Positions 11,017-19,245 of a DNA stretch of 64,000 bases are shown piece by piece; position 1 is the first letter of the stretch, and each line of letters opens with the position of its first letter. The position numbers and the translations under genes were made by a program. The stretch spans positions 1-64,000 of the forward strand of contig NZ_CP051514.1 in the NCBI RefSeq assembly GCF_012689525.1. Direction: 5' to 3'. Below the pieces are notes generated by a model, which ran no database searches, had not been told where the DNA came from, and saw nothing but the letters and a program-made list of their open reading frames with translations. Origin of the DNA: Paraburkholderia aromaticivorans (lineage in GTDB: Bacteria > Pseudomonadota > Gammaproteobacteria > Burkholderiales > Burkholderiaceae).

Positions 11017-11372
11017 TCATCCCAAACGCCCAATGGCTGACGCCAGCGACTGTTTTGTCGACCAGTATGCTTCCCAAGGGTCCTGCGTTTGAAAGCTAAG
11101 ATACTCTCTCGCCGTCTGCACCGTCCAGTGCGCGCCACTTTTAAGCTCGGAGAGTTGCTCCCATGAAATCGGAGTGGAAACCCCCATGCCTGGCCGTGCG
11201 CGGGCAGAAAACGCGGCGGCGGTCGTCTGTCCCTTTCCGTTGCGCAGATAGTCGACAAAAATCTTGCCGATTCTGTTGGCGGCCCCGGATGTGGCCGAGA
11301 AGCGGTCGGGAATACTCCTCGCCATATGGCGGACAAACACCTGCGAGAAAGCCTTCGCCAATGTGCGCGTGA
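11017..11372 (-). pseudogene. ligD: 3' stub of ATP-dependent DNA ligase LigD (polymerase domain end)
   Basis: The minus-strand reading has the last ~115 residues of a LigD primase/polymerase domain: AFSQVFVRHMARSIPDRFS, then RIGKIFVDYLRNGKGQTT, ARPGMGVSTPISWEQL and DPWEAYWSTKQSL. The first is the conserved end-of-domain lead-in, and RIGKIFVDYLRNG and STPISWEQL are signature LigD-Pol segments. Upstream sequence at 11375 switches to the left hairpin of a TnpB element, and no nuclease or ligase domain follows on its far side, where a cupin gene begins. Most of ligD (normally more than 800 residues) is therefore gone rather than merely interrupted. Confidence 0.82.
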
Positions 11373-11472
11373 CGCACCGTCCTTCAGGGCGGTGAGGTAG
11401 AGCGCGTCGTGCGAAGCACGACTTGCCTTTTCGTATTGATCTGGTACTGTATATCCATACAGTCAAGCCGGA

Positions 11473-12591
11473 ATGAGTCGACCCGTGACACGTTGCAAGG
11501 ATCCAGTTCGAGTTCTGCGCATAAGAATCAAGGACAGGCATGCTTCGTCGCTTGCCGGGATGGCGCGGGCTGTGAACTTTGTCTGGAACTATTGCAATGA
11601 CCTGTCGCTCCAGATCTTTCGCCGCGAGCGGCGCTTTGCCTCTGGCATTGAGATCCAGCGTTATCTGAACGGGGCCTCGAAAGAAGGCCTGGCGGTCGGC
11701 TCGGCCGTGTTTCAGCAGATCGCCGAAGAGTACGCGACGCGCCGCAAACAGCACCGCAAGGTCAAGCTTCGATGGCGTCGCCCGGCCGGCGCGCGACGCT
11801 CGCTGGGATGGATTCCATTCAAAGCCCGCTCGGTCGTATGGCGCCATGGTCAGGCCCACTTTCAGGGCCTGCATCCTGGCGTCTGGGACAGCTATGGCCT
11901 CGCCGGCTATGAGTTCGGCGCCGGTTGCATCTCCGAGGACAGCCGCGGTCGCTGGTATCTGAACGTGACGGTCAAGGTGAAGTCTGCCCGGCCCAATGAA
12001 GCCAACCTGGATCTGGGAATCGACCTCGGGCTCAAGACCTTTGCCGGCTTCTCGGACGAACGTCTTCCCAATGTCGACGCGCAGCGCTTCTACCGCGACC
12101 TCGAACCCGCGCTCGCCACTGCCCAGCGAGCACGCAGGAAGAGCCGGGTGAAGGCGATCCACGCCCGGATCGCGAACCGCAGGAAGGACTTTCTGCATCA
12201 ACTCAGCACCCGGCTCGCTCGCGAGTACGGTGCAATCTTTGTCGGCAACGTGAATGCTTCGGCCCTCGCGAAAGGACAGCACAGCAAGTCTGTGCTCGAC
12301 GCGGGCTGGTCGACGTTCCGGACCATGCTTCGGTACAAGTGCGATGACGCAGGCGTATGGTTCGATGAGGTCGATGAAGCGTTTTCTACCCAGACCTGTT
12401 CGTGCTGCGCGAGCCGCACGGGGCCGAAAGGTGTCGCAGGTCCTGGAATAAGAGAGTGGAAACGCATCCATTGTGAAACGACACATGATCGTGATCGCAA
12501 TGCTGCCCGCAACATTCTCGCGGTCGGACGTGACCGCCTCGCAGGAGGAATCCCCGCCCTTTCCGCGCAAGCGGCAGTCGGTCACGACTGA
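11473..12591 (+). CDS. tnpB: TnpB, RNA-guided nuclease-like protein with atypical active site
   Basis: A 372-residue TnpB: N-terminal RCKDPVRVLRIRIKD, helical region, RuvC-I with Asp184 in DLGIDLGLK, and RuvC-III with Asp339/Asp341 in HDRDRNAARNIL. At RuvC-II, where ISDra2-type TnpB has the catalytic Glu (IEDLN), this protein reads IFVGNVNAS (Gly258). A Glu lies instead in DEVDEAFSTQTCS just before the zinc ribbon. I recall the GNVNA form as common to one TnpB subgroup, where the acidic residue is thought to be relocated. The zinc ribbon is also degenerate: CSCC is present but the second pair reads RIHC, with one Cys replaced by Arg. Activity is uncertain. Confidence 0.85.
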   Translation: MSRPVTRCKDPVRVLRIRIKDRHASSLAGMARAVNFVWNYCNDLSLQIFRRERRFASGIEIQRYLNGASKEGLAVGSAVFQQIAEEYATRRKQHRKVKLRWRRPAGARRSLGWIPFKARSVVWRHGQAHFQGLHPGVWDSYGLAGYEFGAGCISEDSRGRWYLNVTVKVKSARPNEANLDLGIDLGLKTFAGFSDERLPNVDAQRFYRDLEPALATAQRARRKSRVKAIHARIANRRKDFLHQLSTRLAREYGAIFVGNVNASALAKGQHSKSVLDAGWSTFRTMLRYKCDDAGVWFDEVDEAFSTQTCSCCASRTGPKGVAGPGIREWKRIHCETTHDRDRNAARNILAVGRDRLAGGIPALSAQAAVGHD

Positions 12592-12600
12592 GGGCGGGGA
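12551..12600 (+). ncRNA. Right-end structured RNA (candidate omega/reRNA 3' region) of TnpB element
   Basis: A perfect 10-bp outer stem (12551-12560 with 12591-12600) encloses two smaller hairpins, CCGC-GCAA-GCGG and CAGTCG-GTCA-CGACTG. The whole fold overlaps the last codons of tnpB, which is where the guide RNA scaffold of TnpB elements is encoded. Assignment as guide RNA is from the known architecture, not from transcription data. Confidence 0.5.
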
Positions 12601-12652
12601 GGACGTCAAGAACGTCGTCATCAACCCGACGTTGATTTGAGCGGGGATTGCC

Positions 12653-13189
12653 ATGACCAGACGTCTCGTGACAGGGCACGACGCCGACGGAGCATCAGCC
12701 ATCATCAGCGATGGCGAGTCTCCTTGGTGCGCCTCATTCAGCTCGATTCCGGGCTTCCACGTTTCAATGCTTTGGGCGACCGACGGTGCCGGAATCAGCG
12801 CAACAGACAAGTTTCCAGATTCGGGAGCATGGCCGGAGTCCTGGGTACCTGCTCCGGGAGGAAGCCGGTTGCTGATTGCAACCTTTCCACCTGACAGTGT
12901 CATGGCGTCGGATACCTTCGATGGCTTGGCAGCGCACCGGGAGCAGATGGAAAAGATCCCGGGCCTGGCAGACGCATTCGAGGCCGACAATCCCGGCATG
13001 CATAAGACCAGGACACTCGACTATGGGGTCGTGCTGTCTGGTTCCATCTTGCTTGAGCTTGATAACGGCCAAACGCGCGAACTCAAGGCAAACGACATCG
13101 TCGTGCAGCGTGCAACGCGCCACGCATGGCGAAACCCTGGCAGCAGTCCTGCGACTGTTCTGTTCGTCCTGATGGGCTCATCGCATTAA
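12653..13189 (+). CDS. Cupin-domain protein
   Basis: A 178-residue protein. The first ~85 residues are a variable lead (TRRLVTGHDADGASAIISDG ... LLIATFPPDS). The C-terminal part is a single cupin barrel with HKTRTLDYGVVLSGSILLEL (cupin motif 1 region), then LKANDIVVQRATRHAWRNPG (motif 2). The candidate metal ligand His in NPGMHKTRT is present, while other canonical ligands are incomplete. Many such proteins act on small carbonyl or aromatic metabolites, but no substrate can be named. It is transcribed toward the porin remnant. Confidence 0.8.
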   Translation: MTRRLVTGHDADGASAIISDGESPWCASFSSIPGFHVSMLWATDGAGISATDKFPDSGAWPESWVPAPGGSRLLIATFPPDSVMASDTFDGLAAHREQMEKIPGLADAFEADNPGMHKTRTLDYGVVLSGSILLELDNGQTRELKANDIVVQRATRHAWRNPGSSPATVLFVLMGSSH

Positions 13190-13344
13190 AGCTAGCGAAG
13201 GCGCGCGGACTCCGGGCATTGAAACGTCTGGGGCTCGCGGCGACGCCGACGCTCTGCAAAGCTAACCCAACTTCATCAGAAATTTGTGCCCACATCTCGC
13301 GGGCGGTGCAGGCACGCCTGTGCCCAACAAATAGGAAAGGTTTC

Positions 13345-14411
13345 ATGGTCAAGAGATTACTTATCGTCGCGCTATTGGCAATCCCGCTGCAATCTCATGC
13401 TCAGAGCTCCGTTACGCTTTTGGCCTGCTCGACGAAGGCGTGACCTACGTTAGTAATGCGGCAGGCCATTCCCTCGTGCAGATGGCATCCGGCATTCAGG
13501 CTCCAAATCTGCTCGGCTTGCGTGGTATCGAGGACCTCGGTGGCGGATATTCGGCTTTCTTCGTGATGGACTCGCAACCGGACCTGAACACGGGAAAACA
13601 GAATGGCGGCGCATTCACCGGTCGGGAGTCGTACGTCGGTATCGCGTCTCCCTACGGCACAGTGTCATTGGGGCGCCAGTTTGACTACATGTTCGATAAC
13701 CTCTCCATCGCCCGTTGGGGACATCAGATACCGTTCGTCAGTCTCTATCAGTTGCCAGGTGGCCCCTTCGCCAAGCTCGGCGCGCCGCTGGGCACGTTTG
13801 ACTACACACGCATCGCAGGCGGAGAGGCGACGCCGAATTCGGTCAAGTTCACGTCGAAGATTTATGCGGGGTTGAGTTTCGGTGCGATGTACGGCTTTAG
13901 CAATATCGCCGGCGAGACGGGCAGTAATAATCTCACGAGCTTCGGAGCGAACTACGATAACGGTCCGCTGCGCGTCAACGCCGCCTACACCTACTCGAAG
14001 GAAGACGGCATCGACGATGGTCACTCAGGCATTCGCAACTTCGGCGCAGGCGGTCGCTATGATTTCGGGCGGTTTGCTCTCGATGTCCTGTACACGAACA
14101 CGCGCAATACATTTACCAACGGCCATGTCGATAGCTACGAAGTAGGTGGTCTGGTGACGTTTGCGCCGGACCTGTTTCTTTACGCCAACTATATCTACGC
14201 AAAGGGCAACGAGCAGGTCGACAACAGCCACTCAAACCAGGGCGGGTTGACGCTGGACTACCTGCTTTCGAAACGAACCGATGTGTACGTAAATGCCATC
14301 TATCAGCGTGCTAGCGGAACTGGCGCTGTCGCATCGGTCAACGGTACATTTGAATCATCATCGGGCCACAATCAGACTGTTCTGCGGCTCGGTATGCGCA
14401 CTCTGTTCTGA
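13345..14411 (+). pseudogene. Outer-membrane porin (OmpC-like, Burkholderia type), single-base frameshift
   Basis: A signal peptide (VKRLLIVALLAIPLQSHAQ) starts at ATG 13345 after AGGAAAGG. The mature start should read SSVTLYGLLDEGVTYVSN, but after CTT at 13417-13419 the next codon has only two bases (TT before GGC), so the frame is lost and stops at 13443. The remaining barrel is intact in the next frame to 14411, with LGRQFDYMFDNLSI, LTSFGANYDNGPLRVNAAYTYS and a C-terminal QTVLRLGMRTLF ending in Phe as outer-membrane proteins do. One missing base near 13420 explains everything. It may be a recent mutation or a sequencing error; restored length would be about 355 residues. Confidence 0.85.
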
Positions 14412-14482
14412 AAATCATCGGGGCGACGGCCCGGCGCTCTCCAGCGCCGGCCATTTGCATCCGCCGACACTCTAGTATTCCC

Positions 14483-15445
14483 TCACGACTCTTCGAGAAT
14501 TTCGTCGGTGGAGGTCTCGTGTGATTTCTTCAGTCGCTCCGCCCCGAGCCAAAGGCCGCTGCTCACGATTTCATCCACCAGTTGGAAAATGAGTCGTTGC
14601 CCTTCCCGTACGGCTTGCGAGTGAGAGCGCGCAGTGTTTTCGCATAGAGCCCAAGTCATGTAAGCGCCGCGAATCGGGCTCCAGGACAACGACTCCGCCC
14701 AATAGGGGTTGCCGCTGACCGCGCAACATGGCGTGATAGTGTCAGCCACTCCCTGGCGTGCAAGTTCCATGGAAAGGTGCATTGCGTCGATTTCGAAGAG
14801 TGTCTTCAAATCATGACCCCGGCGAGAAAGAGCGTTCTCAACCGTGGTTCGAACGACGTTGGGCTTTCCGGGCAATGCGAACTGCAGGTCTTCGAGTCGG
14901 GACAGGGCTACAGGCTTATCAGGCTGCAACCCCGCCTCTTTCCGCCCAACCAGGATAAGTGGCTCCCGAATGAGAGGTGTGTGCACGTACCCCTGCGGCG
15001 GTGACCCCTCGAATGGGACGATGGCAAGGTCCAGCATTCCTGAGTGCATGACTTCACGCAGTTCGTGACTGGCGCCCTCATGCACACGCAACGAAACGCC
15101 CGGATATTCGGCTACCAGACGCGGAACGTATTTCGATGTAAACAGGTAGCGCCAGGATGGCGCAATGCCGATAGACAGCTGGCCCGCCGCTCGGTCGCCA
15201 ACCTGCTCAATCAATTTTGTGAGTTGACGCAGAATCGGTCGCGCGCGTTCAAGCAACAGCGTGCCTGCATCGGTGAGCATCACCCCGCCTTGCGTCCGGG
15301 TAAAGAGCTTCGCCCGGACTTGATGCTCCAGAAGCGCAATATGGCGCGAGAGCGCGGGCTGAGAAAGCCGCAGGTCTGTCGCTGCCTTGTTGATGCTCCC
15401 AAGCTCCGCAACGCGCAGAAAGTACTCAATCAGTCGCGAGTCCAC
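14483..15445 (-). CDS. LysR-family transcriptional regulator of the divergent mhp-like cluster
   Basis: A 320-residue LysR regulator. The winged HTH covers residues 1-60 (LIEYFLRVAELGSINKAATD, LSQPALSRHIALLEHQV). The effector domain runs from about 90 to 300 with the family pattern GQLSIGIAPS and LDLAIVPFEG. It is transcribed away from the ring-cleavage cluster across a 371-base divergent region, the usual layout for a LysR activator and its operon. In E. coli the mhp operon is controlled by the IclR-type MhpR, so the regulator type here differs. The aromatic inducer is unknown. Confidence 0.9.
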   Translation of the reverse strand: MDSRLIEYFLRVAELGSINKAATDLRLSQPALSRHIALLEHQVRAKLFTRTQGGVMLTDAGTLLLERARPILRQLTKLIEQVGDRAAGQLSIGIAPSWRYLFTSKYVPRLVAEYPGVSLRVHEGASHELREVMHSGMLDLAIVPFEGSPPQGYVHTPLIREPLILVGRKEAGLQPDKPVALSRLEDLQFALPGKPNVVRTTVENALSRRGHDLKTLFEIDAMHLSMELARQGVADTITPCCAVSGNPYWAESLSWSPIRGAYMTWALCENTARSHSQAVREGQRLIFQLVDEIVSSGLWLGAERLKKSHETSTDEILEES

Positions 15446-15816
15446 ATCCGTCTCCGTTAGGCCATTTCTGTGTAACTTCGGCCTTGGTTATCCACAAAAC
15501 GATTATAAGTCCGTCCCGTATCAATGCTCTTATCGGGGCTTTCCCTAGCTTCGGCATGCGCTACATCACGGCCAGAAGCAATTCATAGGCTGCTGAATAT
15601 AAAGACAAATCTAAAATGAACATAGGGTTTTAACGGATAAACGAAAATCGGATGGACTCTATAGAAAACACGCATTATCCGGATAACACCCGTCTCGCTA
15701 ATATTTGTTCAACGTTTCACCGGCGCCGTCAAGCGAGACGGCGGGAGCGGTGAAGCAGACCAGCCGTTGGGCTGGCCGTGCGAAATGCGCGGACGATTGA
15801 ACATAGGAGACAGACC
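15446..15816. promoter_or_regulatory. Divergent promoter/operator region between LysR gene and mhpB
   Basis: An AT-rich 371-base region in otherwise GC-rich DNA. It contains a perfect 12-bp palindrome TTATCCGGATAA at 15675-15686 and related half-sites (GGTTATCC near 15487, AACGGATAAAC near 15632), which are candidate LysR operator elements. A hairpin CGCCGTC-AAGCGA-GACGGCG at 15724-15743 would lie in the leader. AGGAGA at 15805-15810 is the ribosome-binding site for mhpB. No single -35/-10 pair stands out. Confidence 0.5.
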
Positions 15817-16767
15817 GTGACACTGGCCGTGCTGGGTGCATCTCATACCCCGTTGATGCAAGACGGAGTCGCTTCAGAGGACGTCCGCTTCGCTGTTAAG
15901 CAAGGATTCGCGTCTCTGGCGAGAAGAGCGGAAGAGTTCGCACCGGACCTTCTCATTCAGTTCGCGCCGGACCACTTCAATGGCTTTTTCTACGAGCTTA
16001 TGCCGAGCTTCTGCATCGGCGTAAATGCGACTTCGCTCGGCGACTGGGACACGTCGACGGGAACACTTCCTGTTGCTTCTGATGACGCTGTGCGGCTGAG
16101 CGAGGCTCTGATTGAAGACGGTCTGGACATCGCGGTTTCTTACCGTATGGAAGTGGACCACGGCTTCGTCCAAATCTGGGAGCGCATGTTTGGCTCGTTC
16201 AGCCGTTTCCCAACGATTCCAATCTTCATCAATTGTGCGGCTCCGCCGCTCCCGACGTTCAAGCGTGCCCGCTTGCTCGGCGAAGCGGTGGGCCGATGGG
16301 CCGCAGCATCCGGCAAGCGTGTGCTGATTTCCGCTTCGGGAGGTTTGTCGCACGACCCACCGACGCCGAGCATCGTTACTGCGCCCGACGAAGTGAAGGA
16401 GCGGCTCATCAGCGGCCGACATCCGTCGCACGAGGTGCAGCGTGCCCGAGTTGAGCGCGTACTCGCGGCAGGAGCACGCGCGGTCCATGGGACCCCGGAA
16501 ATCCTTCCGGTAGACCCCGGCTGGGACAAGGCATTCATCGAACGCCTACAGAGCGGAAACCTAAGAGATTTCGACGCTATGACTACCAAAGAGGTCCGCG
16601 AAAAAGCCGGACGCGGTGGTCCCGAAGTCCTGGCTTGGGTTGCCGCATTCGCAGCACTTTCTGTGAATGGCGACTACAAGGCCGACCTTATTTACTACGA
16701 GGCGATTCAAGGATGGATTGCTGGTATGGCAATGATGTTCGCCGAATCAAAAGCATCGCGTGTCTGA
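15817..16767 (+). CDS. mhpB: Extradiol ring-cleavage dioxygenase, 2,3-dihydroxyphenylpropionate 1,2-dioxygenase type
   Basis: A 316-residue class III (LigB-type) extradiol dioxygenase co-linear with E. coli MhpB. Matching segments include the N-terminal ASHTPLM metal-site His, LLIQFAPDHFNGFFYELMPSFC with active-site Asp and His, SYRMEVDHGFVQIWE, ISASGGLSHDPP and LAWVAAFAALS. It opens the ring of a 3-substituted catechol next to the side chain using Fe(II) and O2. GTG 15817 is preferred because AGGAGA lies 6 bases upstream; an in-frame GTG at 15778 would add 13 atypical residues. First gene of the cluster. Confidence 0.92.
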   Translation: MTLAVLGASHTPLMQDGVASEDVRFAVKQGFASLARRAEEFAPDLLIQFAPDHFNGFFYELMPSFCIGVNATSLGDWDTSTGTLPVASDDAVRLSEALIEDGLDIAVSYRMEVDHGFVQIWERMFGSFSRFPTIPIFINCAAPPLPTFKRARLLGEAVGRWAAASGKRVLISASGGLSHDPPTPSIVTAPDEVKERLISGRHPSHEVQRARVERVLAAGARAVHGTPEILPVDPGWDKAFIERLQSGNLRDFDAMTTKEVREKAGRGGPEVLAWVAAFAALSVNGDYKADLIYYEAIQGWIAGMAMMFAESKASRV

Positions 16768-16794
16768 CGCAATTGCGAATTTAGGAGATAAGTC

Positions 16795-18309
16795 ATGGGT
16801 ATCAGAACAGGCAAGCAATTCATTGAAGGATTGAAGAATCGCCCGCGCGACGTATGGGTTCGCGGCGTACGCGTCGATGACGTCACGACACACCCGGCAT
16901 TCAAAGGCGCTGTCGAGCAACTTGCCGCGCTGTACGACACGCAGCATGACCATGAATTCCAGGACAAAGTCACGTATGTCGTGCCGGAGACGGGTGAACG
17001 TGCAGGCCTGGCATTCATGCCCGCGAAGTCTGCAGCAGACCTGCGAAAGCGTCGTGAAGCTTATCGCATCTGGGCTGAGACAAACTTCGGCCTGATGGGG
17101 CGTTCGCCCGACTTCATGAATGTCACGCTGTTGGCCTTCTGGGAAGCACGCCATGACTTTGCCAAGGGCGGCCAAAAGTTCGCGGACAACATCGTGAAGT
17201 ATTACGAGTACATCCGCGACAACGACCTGTTCCTAAGCCACGCGCTCATCACGCCGCAGAACGACCGCTCCAAGCAGTCGTCTGAGCAGGCCAGCATGCA
17301 TCTGCGTGTCGTGAAGGAAACCGACGAGGGCATTTACGTCAGTGGCGCTCGCATGATTGCGACGCTCGGCCCCGTCTCGGACGAAATGATTATGTACAAC
17401 CTGCCGCAGTTCAAGGCAGGCGATGAGGACCACGCACTCATCTTCGCTGTACCGACTGACGTCACAGGTATGCGTCAGATTTCGCGCGACCCGTATTACG
17501 TCGAAGCACATGAGAGCTACGACCATCCGCTGTCGACGCGCTTCGAAGAAAACGATTCACTTCTCATCTTCGACAACGTCTTCGTGCCGTGGGACCGTGT
17601 CTTCTGCTATCGACAGGTTGAATTGTCGAACCAGTTGTATACCCACACCGGTGTGCGCAACCACACCGCGCATCAGACGAACACCCGCGCACTTATCAAG
17701 ATGCAGTTCTCGGTCGGCCTTGCCATCGCTGTAGCGAAGTCCATCAAGGCCGACCAGTTCCTGCACGTGCAGCAGATGCTGGGCGAACTGCTAGGCTACA
17801 TCGAGCAGGTCAAGAGCGCACTCGTGCGCTCCGAGTATGAATCGGAGCCGACGGAAGTGGGCACCGTGCGGCCTAGTCTTGCTCCGCTGCAGGCAGTCCG
17901 CACGATGCTCCCGACAGCGTATCCGCGCGTCATTGAAGTGTTGCAAACCATCGGTGCCGGCGGATTCATGTTGATGCCGAGCGGAGCTGACTTTCGTGCG
18001 CCGGAACTGTCCGACGACCTCGCACTGTACTACCAGGCCGCCGGCGGCATGCCGTCGGTCGAGCGCGTGAAACTTTTCAAATTGGCATGGGACCTCGCTG
18101 GCGAGGCGTTTGGCCAGCGCCTCGTGCAATACGAGCGTTATTACGCGGGCGACCCGGTTCGCAACCTTGCGATGAACTACCTCGGCAACCGCAGTCCCGA
18201 CATGCAGCGTCTGGTCGACAAGGCACTTGCGCTGGCAGGTGCCCCAAATGGTCCGGCCACAGTCGCTGAACCAACCAAATACGAACTGGCTACGGAAGTG
18301 AACTCATGA
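16795..18309 (+). CDS. HpaB-type flavin-dependent aromatic monooxygenase, oxygenase component
   Basis: A 504-residue member of the 4-hydroxyphenylacetate 3-hydroxylase (HpaB) family. It shows the N-terminal MGIRTGKQFIEGLKNR, the substrate/FAD region SHALITPQNDRSK, GARMIATLGPVSDE, the FDNVFVPWDRVF signature and a C-terminal helical domain. These enzymes use FADH2 from a separate reductase to ortho-hydroxylate a phenol to a catechol. The reductase is present two genes on (20358). An AGGAGATAAGTC site precedes the ATG and the stop overlaps the next gene by four bases. It would make the catechol that MhpB opens; the substrate could be 3-hydroxyphenylpropionate or another phenol. Confidence 0.9.
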   Translation: MGIRTGKQFIEGLKNRPRDVWVRGVRVDDVTTHPAFKGAVEQLAALYDTQHDHEFQDKVTYVVPETGERAGLAFMPAKSAADLRKRREAYRIWAETNFGLMGRSPDFMNVTLLAFWEARHDFAKGGQKFADNIVKYYEYIRDNDLFLSHALITPQNDRSKQSSEQASMHLRVVKETDEGIYVSGARMIATLGPVSDEMIMYNLPQFKAGDEDHALIFAVPTDVTGMRQISRDPYYVEAHESYDHPLSTRFEENDSLLIFDNVFVPWDRVFCYRQVELSNQLYTHTGVRNHTAHQTNTRALIKMQFSVGLAIAVAKSIKADQFLHVQQMLGELLGYIEQVKSALVRSEYESEPTEVGTVRPSLAPLQAVRTMLPTAYPRVIEVLQTIGAGGFMLMPSGADFRAPELSDDLALYYQAAGGMPSVERVKLFKLAWDLAGEAFGQRLVQYERYYAGDPVRNLAMNYLGNRSPDMQRLVDKALALAGAPNGPATVAEPTKYELATEVNS

Positions 18310-19184
18310 GCGATACCCGTCCCTCAAATTTTTCCAGTGTCTGGGCTGACCTGCGCGGCGTCACTTTCAGTCAGGGCTACCTCGACGCTGACGGCATCAA
18401 GACCCGTTATATCTCGTCCGGCACTCCGGACAAGCCGCTGCTGCTTTGCCTGCACGGTGTTGGCGGTCACGCCGAAGCTTACTCGCGAAACTTTGGACCG
18501 CATGGTGAGCACTTCTGGGTCGTGGCCATCGACATGCTCGGCCACGGCTGGACCGACAAGCCAGAAATCAATTATCAGGTCAAAGACTATGCTGACCACG
18601 TTCTTGTAGTGTTGAAGGCTCTCGGCCGCGAGCGTGCGCACATCACCGGCGAATCACTCGGTGGTTGGGTTGCGACATATCTCGCAGTGCACCGCCCCGA
18701 AGTTGTCGACCACCTGGTGCTGAACACCGCTGGCGGCTGGACCGCGCACCCTGAAGTCATGACGCGTCTGAAAAACCTATCGAATCAGGCTGCCGAAGAC
18801 CCTAGCTGGGAACGCATCAAGACCCGTCTCGAGTTCCTGATGTGCGACAAGAGCACGGTCAGCGATGACCTCATCGAGACGCGCCGGACCATTTACTCGC
18901 AGCCTGGGTTCGCCGACACGATGAAGCGAATCATGTGCCTGCAGGAGATGGAAATCCGCCGCCCGAACATGATTACGGAAGAGCAATACCGCTCAATCAA
19001 GGCTCCCTCACTTGTGGTCTGGACGTCGCATGACCCGACGGCGACGCCTGCTGAGGGCAAGGAAATCTCGGAGATGATTCCGAACTGCAAATACGTCGTT
19101 ATGAATGAGTGCGGTCACTGGCCTCAGTTCGAAGACGCCGAACTGTTCAATCGACTCCATATCGATTTCCTGCTCGACAAGTGA
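18306..19184 (+). CDS. Alpha/beta hydrolase, meta-cleavage product hydrolase type
   Basis: A 292-residue alpha/beta hydrolase. The nucleophile Ser sits in ITGESLGGWV, the oxyanion loop is LHGVGGHAEAY, the acid Asp is in WTSHDPTATP and the base His in ECGHWPQFED. It is translationally coupled to the monooxygenase (ATGA overlap). Enzymes of this kind hydrolyse the ring-opened 2-hydroxy-6-oxo dienoate to 2-hydroxypentadienoate and an acid. A second hydrolase of this class occurs at 27172 and matches MhpC more closely, so the two may have different substrates. Confidence 0.87.
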   Translation: MSDTRPSNFSSVWADLRGVTFSQGYLDADGIKTRYISSGTPDKPLLLCLHGVGGHAEAYSRNFGPHGEHFWVVAIDMLGHGWTDKPEINYQVKDYADHVLVVLKALGRERAHITGESLGGWVATYLAVHRPEVVDHLVLNTAGGWTAHPEVMTRLKNLSNQAAEDPSWERIKTRLEFLMCDKSTVSDDLIETRRTIYSQPGFADTMKRIMCLQEMEIRRPNMITEEQYRSIKAPSLVVWTSHDPTATPAEGKEISEMIPNCKYVVMNECGHWPQFEDAELFNRLHIDFLLDK

Positions 19185-19245
19185 TGGAGGTGGTCCTATC
19201 GACGGGGCCACAAGCCAACGAGTAAAGCCTGCGATTGAGGATTTA

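Larger units (their letters stand above)
11375..12610 (+). mobile_element. TnpB-only IS200/IS605-type (IS1341-like) element
   Basis: The unit is bounded by a left hairpin CACCGTCC-TTCA-GGGCGGTG (11375-11394) and a right hairpin whose outer stem TCCCCGCCCT (12551-12560) pairs perfectly with AGGGCGGGGA (12591-12600). There is one tnpB and no tnpA, so it would depend on a TnpA in trans. Exact ends cannot be fixed because this family makes no target duplication. The left side abuts truncated ligD; the right side lies about 40 bases before the cupin gene. Confidence 0.75.

Noticed and set aside
11017..12999. A single 660-codon minus-strand open frame
   Set aside because: It is a chance fusion: the ligD stub at one end, then antisense of tnpB and the cupin gene. 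No family spans it, while the plus-strand genes have clear motifs.
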